Origin: Bacillus sp. ISL-51
GTDB taxonomy: Bacteria; Bacillota; Bacilli; Bacillales; Bacillaceae
Direction of reading: 5' to 3'
NCBI RefSeq assembly: GCF_018613535.1
Contig: NZ_JAGGQB010000007.1
Span: 1 to 64,000 of the forward strand
DNA: 64,000 bases
This document shows positions 56,939 to 64,000 of this stretch, piece after piece. Below the pieces are notes generated by a model. It did not search any database. It worked only from the letters and a program-made list of their open reading frames with translations, and was not told where the DNA came from. Position 1 is the first letter of the stretch. Each line of letters begins with the position of its first letter. The position numbers were made by a program, and so were the translations under genes.

Positions 56939-57733
56939 ATGTGACTCCGCATAACCTATGCTCTGGCCGACCTGAATCTCGCGGCCTTCTGTCAGGTTAT
57001 CCGAAGGGGTAAACATATCCTTCTCGAAAACTAAAATAACGGTCGATCCAAACGAAAAATATCCCAGCTCCTCGCCCATTTCCAGCCGGTTTCCGGTGCT
57101 GGTCTGAACGATAGAGTTAATATTCATCGCGCCTACCGGAATCATGAGCATCTGTTTATATTCCCGGGTCAGCTCATACACACAGCGGTAGTTTTTTGAG
57201 AGAACATCTTTTCCGTACTTTAATCCCATTTGATTGACGGGATAGGAACGTTTTCCAAGCTCGGCCAGCTTCTGATATGTACAGCTGATCGGCGAATGAA
57301 AACGGTGGTAATGCCTCGGGCTCAAGTAAAGAACGGCGAAATAGCCGCCGTTATATTTATGATCGGCGCTTTTAAACCCCGTCAGTTCGGCGAACGAATA
57401 ATCTTTTCCCTTCACCATGAAGGTTTGGTTCGGGTTAATTTTCCCCACTGTCTGAACGACGCCGTCCACCGGGCTGACAATGGCGTTTGACTCCTTTGCC
57501 ACGGGGCGGAGATGCAGATCAATATCGCGGATGAAAAATGCCGCCAGCGAATCAAATTCAGAGGCTGTGCGCTCCGTTTCATTCCAGTTGATACGATAAT
57601 GTTTAGAAAACAGCGGAATCATCGGCTTGCTCAGTTTCGATTCACAGAAGCCCTTAATGAGATAAGACGTAAAACGATTATTTGTCAGTTCAATCAGTGA
57701 ACGGTAAAGAACTTTTACAGCAGTATTAAACAT
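56918..57733 (-). CDS. psd: Phosphatidylserine decarboxylase proenzyme
   Basis: A 271-residue membrane-associated proenzyme that makes phosphatidylethanolamine. Self-cleavage creates the pyruvoyl group at the FSFGSTVILVFEKD site (GST motif near residue 240). Catalytic blocks are IVSPVDGVVQTVG (Asp) and the YLSPRHYHRFHSP histidines. It overlaps the upstream ybfM by 8 bases, so the pssA-ybfM-psd genes are translationally coupled. Confidence 0.95.
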   Translation of the reverse strand: MFNTAVKVLYRSLIELTNNRFTSYLIKGFCESKLSKPMIPLFSKHYRINWNETERTASEFDSLAAFFIRDIDLHLRPVAKESNAIVSPVDGVVQTVGKINPNQTFMVKGKDYSFAELTGFKSADHKYNGGYFAVLYLSPRHYHRFHSPISCTYQKLAELGKRSYPVNQMGLKYGKDVLSKNYRCVYELTREYKQMLMIPVGAMNINSIVQTSTGNRLEMGEELGYFSFGSTVILVFEKDMFTPSDNLTEGREIQVGQSIGYAESHEEAPAL

Positions 57734-58214
57734 TGATTACTCCTATGAATTTTCCTATAGTAATAAAGATAAAACACCATAAAAACGCTCCGATGGCAGC
57801 GAAGCAAAAATAAGTTTTGAAATCCATTTTGCCGATACCTGAAAAGTAACAGGTCACATGTCTGACTCCGGGGATAAAATAGCCTAAAATAATCGTGTAC
57901 GGCCCGTATTTCTTCATCCACCTGTCTACTTTCTCCATCCTCTTTTCCTTCAGCCCGACCCACTTCCCGAACTTATTAATAAATGGGCGGCCCGCTTTTC
58001 TGCCGATGAGGTAGCTGATGACCATCCCCAACAGCGCCCCGATAAAGCTGATGAGAATGGAAAGCTCATAATTCAGCACCTTTAAATGCGTGAAATAGCC
58101 AACGAGCGTCATCATCACTTCATCAGGAATAGGCAATCCGATAATTCCAAGCGTCAGCATTAAAAAAATCGCGATGTATCCGTAATCAGAAATTAATTGC
58201 TCAACTAGTTCCAT
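57726..58214 (-). CDS. ybfM: YbfM, DedA-family membrane protein
   Basis: A 162-residue DedA-family protein with about five hydrophobic segments. Family landmarks are LGIIGLPIPDEVMM and the GRKAGRPFINKFGKWVG / YFIPGVRHVTCYFSGIGKMD blocks with conserved Arg and Pro. DedA proteins act as lipid scramblases or in lipid recycling; in B. subtilis YbfM (PetA) acts in flipping phosphatidylethanolamine, fitting its place between pssA and psd. It overlaps pssA by 10 and psd by 8 bases. Confidence 0.9.
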   Translation of the reverse strand: MELVEQLISDYGYIAIFLMLTLGIIGLPIPDEVMMTLVGYFTHLKVLNYELSILISFIGALLGMVISYLIGRKAGRPFINKFGKWVGLKEKRMEKVDRWMKKYGPYTIILGYFIPGVRHVTCYFSGIGKMDFKTYFCFAAIGAFLWCFIFITIGKFIGVINV

Positions 58215-58738
58215 CTTCTGCTCTCCAGGTTTTCAGGCGCCTGTTTTTTAAAATGGGGGAATTTAATGTTGCTGACCATTAAATAACCGAGCGCAACCGT
58301 TCCAACACCCAACAGGATGGCATTATTGACAAAGCTTAAAATCACCAGGCACATGCCTGCAAACGGAATCGGCATGCCGATAAATGTCGGCAGCCTGCTT
58401 TGTTCAATATTAAATCTCGAGAGGCGGATCATCCCGCAGATGCTGTAGGAAAGCGCGATAAAAATACCGATAAACGGAATCGTATATAATGAGACACTAT
58501 ATGCAAGCATGGACGGCGCCACGCCGAATGTGACGAGATCAGCAAATGAGTCAAGCTCCCTCCCCATCTCCGAAACGGCGTTCAGCTTACGAGCAACTAA
58601 ACCGTCGAAGAAATCAAGAAACATTCCGGTGAAAATAAAGATCACCGCAGAATGAATATTATGATACAAAAGGGAATGAATCGAGAGAACCCCGCAAATA
58701 AAATTTCCAATTGTAATCATACTAGGTATATAATTCAC
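58205..58738 (-). CDS. pssA: Phosphatidylserine synthase
   Basis: A 177-residue CDP-alcohol phosphatidyltransferase making phosphatidylserine from CDP-diacylglycerol and serine. The DG-x2-AR-x8-G-x3-D-x3-D motif is visible as DFFDGLVARKLNAVSEMGRELDSFADLVTFG. GTG start, with GGAGG 12 bases upstream. First gene of the operon with ybfM and psd; the same operon in B. subtilis responds to SigX. Confidence 0.95.
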   Translation of the reverse strand: MNYIPSMITIGNFICGVLSIHSLLYHNIHSAVIFIFTGMFLDFFDGLVARKLNAVSEMGRELDSFADLVTFGVAPSMLAYSVSLYTIPFIGIFIALSYSICGMIRLSRFNIEQSRLPTFIGMPIPFAGMCLVILSFVNNAILLGVGTVALGYLMVSNIKFPHFKKQAPENLESRRWN

Positions 58739-59218
58739 AGTTTACACAAACCTCCAATTAAAACCATATCAAATCGGACTGCGTATGCATAATGAAATCA
58801 TTTTATGGAAACATAAAATGAAATTCTTTCAATGCTATCATTCAAATTCTTTCATTATACAGCATTTGGTGTTATTTGAACAATTAATTCTGGTGATTTC
58901 TGTTTTTTGCAGCTGTTCGTTTTAAGTTAGACATTCGGGTTCATCTCTATTCTTTAATCTTCTGCTTAAAAATTCCATGACCCGCACTCGGAAATCATTG
59001 CTGCCAAACAGACAGTCTGTCCGCATCTGCATAAACAAAAACATTCCAGCCCTATAATTTTATTTTTATTTTCTTCTTGGCCAAAAGAGAACAATACATA
59101 TAACGATTGCGGGCTTGAAAAGTTTCATAAAATAAAAACACGCCTTTTCTTAAGTAAAATTAACCAGTACATTACATTATCTCATAAGCCCGTTTTCCAG
59201 TATATAGTCTGCCCAAAT
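58739..59218. other. 480-base region between pssA and purT
   Basis: It holds no credible ORF. Near pssA there is a perfect inverted repeat with TCATTTTATG arms and a GAAA loop (58798-58821), and AAATTCTTTCA occurs twice about 27 bases apart (58820-58830 and 58847-58857). In B. subtilis mpr, ybfJ and ybfK are upstream of pssA; none is seen here. I could not find a clear SigX promoter. Confidence 0.55.
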
Positions 59219-59262
59219 AAAAAAGGTGTCTCTACCTCTTACGGTAAAGACACCTTTTGAAC
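59219..59262. terminator. Terminator of purT
   Basis: AAAAAAGGTGTCTCTACC-TCTTA-CGGTAAAGACACCTTTTG forms a strong hairpin with T-run on the minus strand. Confidence 0.9.
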
Positions 59263-59268
59263 AGAAAC

Positions 59269-60423
59269 CTATTTAACGGACAAATGGCTGAGCGCTTCGG
59301 CCGCTCTTTCTCTCGCTTTTTCAACTGTTTCAGCGGCAGAAAGCGCAACCGCCATACGGCGCCCGATTTTCGTGACAGGTTTTCCGAAAACCCGAACTTG
59401 AGTATTCGATACGGCCAAAGCCTTTTCCAAGCCTTCGATCGTATAATCAGCCAGCTCTTCCGGAGCTTTCAGCGGACGGCTTGCCCCCGGCAGTGGCTGG
59501 ATAATGTCCGGAATCGGGAATCCTAAAATTGCGCGGACGTGCAGCGCAAACTCTGACAAATTCTGCGTCACAAGCGTCACGAGTCCGGTGTCATGCGGAC
59601 GCGGAGACACTTCGCTGAAATATACTTTATCTTTTGCAAGAAAAAGCTCAACCCCGAACAAGCCGTATCCGCCAAGCTCGTCCGTTATGCTTTTCGCGAT
59701 ATGTTTTGCCTCTTCTATCTGCTGATCCGTCATGTGATGAGGCTGCCACGATTCAATATAGTCCCCGTCCTTTTGTTCATGGCCGATCGGCGCGCAAAAG
59801 GACGTTCCGTTCACGGCGCGAACTGTCAAAAGGGTGATTTCTGATTCAAACGGAATGAATTCCTCCACGATCAGCCGGCCGTTTTTCACCCGGCCGCCTT
59901 CCATCGCCATGTCCCAGCAGCTTTTCAGCTCGGAAGCTGAACGGCACACGCTCTGTCCTTTCCCGGAAGAACTCATCAGCGGCTTCACCACACATGGAAA
60001 GCCGATTTTTTCTGCCGCTTTTGTAAATTCTTCATATGTATTCGCAAATTCATAGCCCGCCGTCGGAAGGTGAAGCGTCTCAGCTGCAAGGCGTCTGATG
60101 CCTTCCCGGTCCATCGTCAGCTTCGCCGCACGCGCATTCGGAATGACGTGAAAGTCTTCTTCTTCAAGCTTCAATAGCTCATCTGTGGCAATGGCTTCCA
60201 CTTCCGGCACGATCAAATCAGGTTTTTCTTTCTCAATAACTTCCCTGATCTGCGCCTGATCGAGCATGTCGACAACATAGCTTTTATGCGCGGTCTGCAT
60301 TGCAGGAGCATGCTCATAGCTGTCAACGGCTACAGTGACAACCCCGAGCCTCTGGGCTTCAATGATGACTTCTTTTCCCAGCTCGCCCGATCCTAACAAT
60401 AACATTTTCTTCGCTTGATACAT
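59269..60423 (-). CDS. purT: PurT, formate-dependent GAR transformylase
   Basis: A 384-residue ATP-grasp enzyme that uses formate and ATP to formylate glycinamide ribonucleotide in purine synthesis, independent of folate. N-terminal LLLGSGELGKEVIIEAQRLG, ATP-grasp CVVKPLMSSSGKGQSV and the metal-site FFAKDKVYFSEVSPRPHDTG region (as GVELFLAKDKVYFSEVSPRPHD) are typical. ATG after AAAGGAC. A terminator from the upstream dehydrogenase gene separates the two. Confidence 0.95.
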   Translation of the reverse strand: MYQAKKMLLLGSGELGKEVIIEAQRLGVVTVAVDSYEHAPAMQTAHKSYVVDMLDQAQIREVIEKEKPDLIVPEVEAIATDELLKLEEEDFHVIPNARAAKLTMDREGIRRLAAETLHLPTAGYEFANTYEEFTKAAEKIGFPCVVKPLMSSSGKGQSVCRSASELKSCWDMAMEGGRVKNGRLIVEEFIPFESEITLLTVRAVNGTSFCAPIGHEQKDGDYIESWQPHHMTDQQIEEAKHIAKSITDELGGYGLFGVELFLAKDKVYFSEVSPRPHDTGLVTLVTQNLSEFALHVRAILGFPIPDIIQPLPGASRPLKAPEELADYTIEGLEKALAVSNTQVRVFGKPVTKIGRRMAVALSAAETVEKARERAAEALSHLSVK

Positions 60424-60481
60424 GTCCTTTTGCCCCTTCCTCTCTTTACCTCACTCATTATAACGGAAATATTCAAAAAAT

Positions 60482-60518
60482 AAAGACAGGATAAGAACCG
60501 GCTCTTATCCTGTCTTTT
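60482..60518 (-). terminator. Terminator of the dehydrogenase gene
   Basis: AAAGACAGGATAAGA-ACCGGC-TCTTATCCTGTCTTT is a 15-base near-perfect stem. On the minus strand a T-run follows. Confidence 0.92.
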
Positions 60519-60523
60519 CCCTA

Positions 60524-61576
60524 TCATTCAAGTGATTCAATCGCAGCCGCCACGTCCTGTTCGCCATAGTCCCCCATTAAGCATAGCGATTCCTCCGCCC
60601 GGCAGGCATGAGAAGCGATCTGCCGCTTGGCCTCTTCTTGCTTTTCATGAATGCCAAGACCGCTCAGGCTGACAGGAAACCCGAGCCGGCGGTAGAACGG
60701 GATCAGCTCTTGAATTTCATTTCTCCGCTCCTCTAACGCAAGCTGCACCAGTATGCCGTAAGCAACCTTCCGGCCGTGAAGCACCTGATGCGTCTCTTCA
60801 ATAAAGCTGAGTCCGTTGTGAACCGCATGCGCCCCCGCCATTCTGCACAAACGGCCGCCATAACCGCCAACCGTGCCTGCAAGAGTGATGATCGTTTCTG
60901 CCGTATGGATGAACGGCACGGACAGCTCACCTTTCTCCATGCTTTCGACGGCTTCCCCGCTGTATTGCAGTAACATATCGCGGATATATACCGCTTGCCG
61001 CAGCCCTGTTTGCGCCATTAAAGACACCGTATTCTCCGTATTTCTGATGACGGCCTCCGCTTCATACCATTTCGCAAGCGTATCACCGATTCCGCTTTTA
61101 AAATATTCGATGGGAGACGAAAGCAATAATAGCGGGTCAACAAGCGTTACATAGCTTGAACGCTTATGATAATCCACTCTGATAAAATTGCCTCTGTCAT
61201 CATATATGACACTTAACGGCGTACTTGCGGCACATGTTCCCGCAATGGAAGGAATCATTACAACCTCAATATCCAGCCGGTCTGCCGCCGCTTTCGCCGC
61301 ATCTAACACCGTACCGCCGCCGATACCGATGATCACATCGGCATCCCCCGCCTGATCACAGACCTTTCGCACCGCCTCAGGTGAGCAGTATCCTTTATGC
61401 TGAATCACATCCCAAGAAGAGTGACCGCTGTAATCGGCAAACGCCTGATAGGATTTGATTCCAGTCACAATCACAGGTTTCCTGAATCCCTCCAACAGCC
61501 CGGAAAGCTCTTTTGCGATTCCTTCCTTGCATATGTATTGATTCGGTCCGCTTCGCACGATGTCTTCAGGCATCAT
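60524..61576 (-). CDS. Iron-type alcohol dehydrogenase (GldA/HcxA-like)
   Basis: A 350-residue member of the group-III metal-dependent alcohol dehydrogenases. The NAD(P) site is VIIGIGGGTVLDAAKAAAD, followed by MIPSIAGTCAASTPLSVIYDD; the TCAASTPLS form is closer to E. coli YbdH/HcxA (hydroxycarboxylate dehydrogenase) than to GldA (STDAPCSALS). Metal ligands are Asp in KSGIGDTLAKWYE and His in AGAHAVHNGL and VLHGRKVAYG. The substrate may be a glycerol-like or hydroxyacid compound. Not part of the B. subtilis order; lies downstream of the XRE gene with an 11-bp inverted repeat between. Confidence 0.85.
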   Translation of the reverse strand: MMPEDIVRSGPNQYICKEGIAKELSGLLEGFRKPVIVTGIKSYQAFADYSGHSSWDVIQHKGYCSPEAVRKVCDQAGDADVIIGIGGGTVLDAAKAAADRLDIEVVMIPSIAGTCAASTPLSVIYDDRGNFIRVDYHKRSSYVTLVDPLLLLSSPIEYFKSGIGDTLAKWYEAEAVIRNTENTVSLMAQTGLRQAVYIRDMLLQYSGEAVESMEKGELSVPFIHTAETIITLAGTVGGYGGRLCRMAGAHAVHNGLSFIEETHQVLHGRKVAYGILVQLALEERRNEIQELIPFYRRLGFPVSLSGLGIHEKQEEAKRQIASHACRAEESLCLMGDYGEQDVAAAIESLE

Positions 61577-61608
61577 ATGAATCTCTCCTTTAATTGGGTT
61601 CTTATAAA

Positions 61609-61638
61609 ATGTATTTTCTCATTTGTCAGAAAATACAT
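61609..61638. promoter_or_regulatory. Perfect inverted repeat upstream of the dehydrogenase
   Basis: ATGTATTTTCT and AGAAAATACAT, perfect 11-base arms, are separated by 8 bases, 33 bases before the dehydrogenase ATG. It may be an operator (for the adjacent XRE protein) or a weak terminator of the XRE gene, since ATTTTAT follows on the minus strand. Confidence 0.6.
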
Positions 61639-61664
61639 CAACCTGAGATGCGGAAAGCGTCAGG

Positions 61665-62135
61665 TCAGCGTTTCACCTCTTCAGCCTCCAGAAACAGTTC
61701 ATCCAGCCGCTCCAATGACTCCTGCTTTTCAAAACTGCTGAACCACAAGTCATCATACGCATCCAAAATGCGGTAATGGTGCGAAATCAAATGCTGCTGT
61801 AAGCGGAACTCTCCTTTTTTCTCGATTGCTTTCCACCATACCTTGCCGCCCATCGTCTTTCCTTTAGGCCTGTCAATCGTGCGGTGGGCAACCGTTTCTA
61901 TTACCTCCAGCGGATCATCTCCCAATACAGATTGCAGCGCCTCACTTGTTCTGAACAGCGCGCACACCGCCACAACATGCGCCCATCCCGCAAGCGAGCG
62001 GCCTTTCTCAATCTGCACCAGCGACTTTTTTGAAAGCCCGAGCACATCTGCCATTTTCTCTTGGGTATACCCCCTCTCCGACCGGATACGCTTTAACTGG
62101 ACTGAGACAAGCTCAGTGATATAATCTTGATCCAT
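61665..62135 (-). CDS. XRE-family HTH regulator
   Basis: A 156-residue regulator with an N-terminal HTH_3 (RIRSERGYTQEKMADVLGLSKKSLVQIEKGRS, residues 17-48) and a C-terminal domain of unknown role, rich in Trp and charged residues (VWWKAIEKKGEFRLQQHLISHHYRI). The start at 62135 follows GGAGG; the in-frame start at 62165 lacks one. It is divergent from the LXG toxin gene and upstream of the dehydrogenase, so it could control either; target unknown. Confidence 0.85.
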   Translation of the reverse strand: MDQDYITELVSVQLKRIRSERGYTQEKMADVLGLSKKSLVQIEKGRSLAGWAHVVAVCALFRTSEALQSVLGDDPLEVIETVAHRTIDRPKGKTMGGKVWWKAIEKKGEFRLQQHLISHHYRILDAYDDLWFSSFEKQESLERLDELFLEAEEVKR

Positions 62136-62325
62136 CTTAACCTCCACACTTATGAATAATGCCATTTTACACCGCCGGGCTCCTTTTTTATCGGAACAAT
62201 TTTAAATGAATCAAAAGAATCAGTAAAAAAGTACCTTTTTTCCTCTTTTTCTCAAATCGTGATCAGAAATTGGAATCATCATGGTAAAATACGGGCAGAG
62301 AAAATCAGGCGAAAGGACACTGGAT

Positions 62326-64000
62326 ATGAAACTACTCGAAACCAGCACTCTCATTCACTCAGCCGACAGCCGTCTGAAAGCTTATCAAAAAACGAGAGAT
62401 GAAATGGCCGCTCTGAAACAACAGTTTCACGGCATTGCAAATATGGACGCCATGACAGGGAGAGGCGCGGACGCCATAAGAGCCTTTTACAATGAACAAG
62501 CCTCCGGAGCAGGGCTGTGGCTTGATCTCTTCGACATGAAAATTACTTTTTTCAAAAGCATTCCGAGAGAAATAGAACAGGCGGGCTTCGGCCAAAATGA
62601 TTTGCTGGAAGAATCATTTCTTGAAAGCGAACTGAACCATGCCGGGCAGAAAGCACACCATATCATCGACGGCCAGCACGACGAGATCAGCCGAATTTTA
62701 AGATCAATTGACGATATTCTGTCCTTATCACCGTTTGACAAATCCGCGGTCACCGGCAAACTTGACGCTGCCGATCACCAAAAACGGCAGAACACTTACA
62801 TAAACTCGACGCAAAACTGATGCACGAATACGCTCAATCTGAAGCGCTTGAGCACGAAGCTGAAGCCTTTTTCCGGACGCTTGCCGACTTAACAAGTAAA
62901 GCCGGGGGCCCGCTGTCTTTTAACGCTAAAGCATTTCACGACACTGACGTATATAAAAGAAAAGCCGGCATACAAAAACGAGCCCATCAATACATTAAAA
63001 TCAAACAGCAGGAAGAAACGGCCTTTTTACAGAAAAAACTGGACCGCACTTCTGACCCGGGGGAATATGTAAACATTGCGGAAGAACTCGGGGCTGACAA
63101 CATGAACGCCGAACAATTACAATATTACTCAAGCCTCCTCCAGCTAAAAGCCATGCGCCAAGCCGGACAAATGCTCATCGACGGAGCCAAAGGCATCATG
63201 CTGGGGATATGGGACGCAGGAAAAGACGCCGTCATCGGCGCTTACGATATCGCCGTCTGGCTGCAAAGAGCACAAGGACGCGCGGGAGCGATAGAACAAG
63301 CCAAAGCCGGACAAGAACTCATCAGCGCCATTTACAGCGCACCGGAAACATTCGATTACATGGTTCAATCCTTCAAAGCCTCATGGAACGAAAACATCAT
63401 CCACGGCGACACCTACAGCCGCACCCACTACATCGCCTACGCCGTCGCCTCCCTCATAGGAGCAAAAGGCGCAGGAAAAGTCACCGGGGTGACAAGAGCC
63501 GGGAGATTCGTGACGAAGGAAGCGAAGACTTTTATTGCGGATCAGAAAAATGCGGCAGCGCGAATTTACGCAAAAGGAAAATCATCAGTTTCTCAGCCAT
63601 GGCAGCCTGCATTTTCAGGAATCGGAGAACCGTTTTCTCAGGCGGGGAAAGCGGTTGATGTGAAACAGGAGAGTGTTGTTTATAATAAAAAACAGAGCAT
63701 CGGCCGGACAACTGGCAATCACAAAAAATCTTTTCTTATAAAAGGAGATTTACATGTTCATGAATCAAAAGGCGGTCATTTGATTGAACGCCATGTCGGA
63801 AAATCGGATGAAGAACTTATAAAAAGATTAGAAGAGAATCCAAAAATTAAGGGTGCATCAACATTTACTGATCAGAATACAGCTCAACAAATCGTTGATG
63901 AAGTGTTACATCAAAAGAAGAAAGAAATAGAAGATTGGCTTAATCATTCAGTAAAGCCAACTCAAGATTTTTCTTATAACGGACAAGAAATAATCGGAAG
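62326..64000 (+). pseudogene. LXG polymorphic toxin with RNase A-like tip, frameshifted, partial
   Basis: Codons from ATG 62326 (after GAAAGGA) encode the N-terminal LXG domain, with FHGIANMDAMTGRGADAIRAFYNE as its family core, to a stop at 62820. From about 62784 the -1 frame continues without a stop to the window end (EHLHKLDAKLMHEYAQSEALE ...), matching the usual LXG sequence. One missing base in the A5 tract at 62780-62784 explains the break. The middle is alpha-helical with a hydrophobic stretch (KGIMLGIWDAGKDAVIGAYDIAVWL). From about 63735 GDLHVHESKGGHLIERHVGKS and KGASTFTDQNTAQQIVDEV resemble the bacterial CdiA-CT RNase A domain. The family is secreted by type VII systems. Intact, phase-variable, frameshift-decoded or dead cannot be told; the C-terminus and any immunity gene lie beyond the window. 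Confidence 0.85.

Noticed and set aside
58739..58850. SigX promoter for pssA
   Set aside because: No acceptable TGTAAC-N17-CGAC pair could be found by eye in this stretch, although the B. subtilis operon is SigX-responsive.
62780..62790. Classical programmed -1 frameshift in the LXG gene
   Set aside because: The in-frame codons CAC CAA AAA do not give a canonical X-XXY-YYZ heptamer and no downstream pseudoknot is evident; a plain indel is the simpler reading, though slippage is not excluded.

Overview
The window is low-to-moderate GC Gram-positive DNA with strong Shine-Dalgarno sites and frequent TTG/GTG starts. Its gene order runs, inverted, from the nadE end to the pssA/purT end of the B. 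subtilis 168 map (about 0.25-0.34 Mb there). Gene content and product lengths fit the Bacillus subtilis species complex. The accessory differences (tandem lipA, deletion scars in place of 168 genes) suggest the B. amyloliquefaciens/velezensis/siamensis side rather than B. subtilis itself; that species call is inference. Gene names were assigned from remembered B. subtilis proteins and synteny, not from a search.

Layout. 1-6.7 kb: nadE, then ycgI-ycgH-ycgG-ycgF (DUF1989 protein, amino-acid permease, haem N-oxygenase-type YcgG, LysE exporter) and a divergent MarR regulator/mdr efflux pair. 6.7-16 kb: ldh with Rex operators, ycgB, ycgA, amhX, the OpuA glycine-betaine ABC importer and the niacin permease. 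16-21.6 kb: the yceCDEFGH stress operon (three TerD paralogues, TerC-type MeeF, YceG, TelA-like YceH) behind a SigW-type promoter. 21.8-25.5 kb: yceB and the AdcABC zinc importer with a Zur box. 25.7-33.5 kb: ycdF, rapJ, cwlK, the ycdC/ycdB paralogue pair, yccK, yccF. 33.6-38.2 kb: two tandem lipase genes, an internally deleted asparaginase pseudogene, and the LmrA/LmrB repressor-efflux pair with its operator. 38.3-44.1 kb: ycbU, pcp, the phoD-tatAD-tatCD Tat export unit with a Pho box, cwlJ, ycbP. 44.1-45 kb: a tRNA-Trp T-box, a leader ORF and the anti-TRAP gene rtpA, flanked by remnants of ycbK and ycbJ. 45.2-50.2 kb: GlnK/GlnL two-component system facing its glutaminase/glutamine-transport target operon. 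50.2-56.5 kb: S-methylmethionine use (mmuM, mmuP), ilvK, gltP, trhO. 56.6-60.4 kb: phosphatidylethanolamine synthesis (pssA, ybfM, psd), purT.

60.5-64 kb departs from the B. subtilis order: an iron-type dehydrogenase, an XRE regulator, and an LXG polymorphic toxin that runs off the window. The toxin gene is split by a one-base frameshift in an A-tract. Its C-terminal tip resembles the bacterial RNase A-like (CdiA-CT) toxin domain and is visibly more AT-rich.

Best candidates for something under-described: (i) the frameshifted LXG RNase A-type toxin; (ii) the ycgI-H-G-F module, whose family memberships point to guanidino-compound or amino-acid N-oxidation; (iii) the rtpA leader, whose leader ORF has one Trp codon and runs through the rtpA start; (iv) an 11-bp perfect inverted repeat between the XRE gene and the dehydrogenase. 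Several expected B. subtilis genes (lctP, amyE, yceJK, ycdA, natKRAB, ycbC-H, mpr) are absent, with recognisable scars at ansZ, ycbJ and possibly ycbK. No rRNA, tRNA, CRISPR array, insertion sequence or replication origin was seen.
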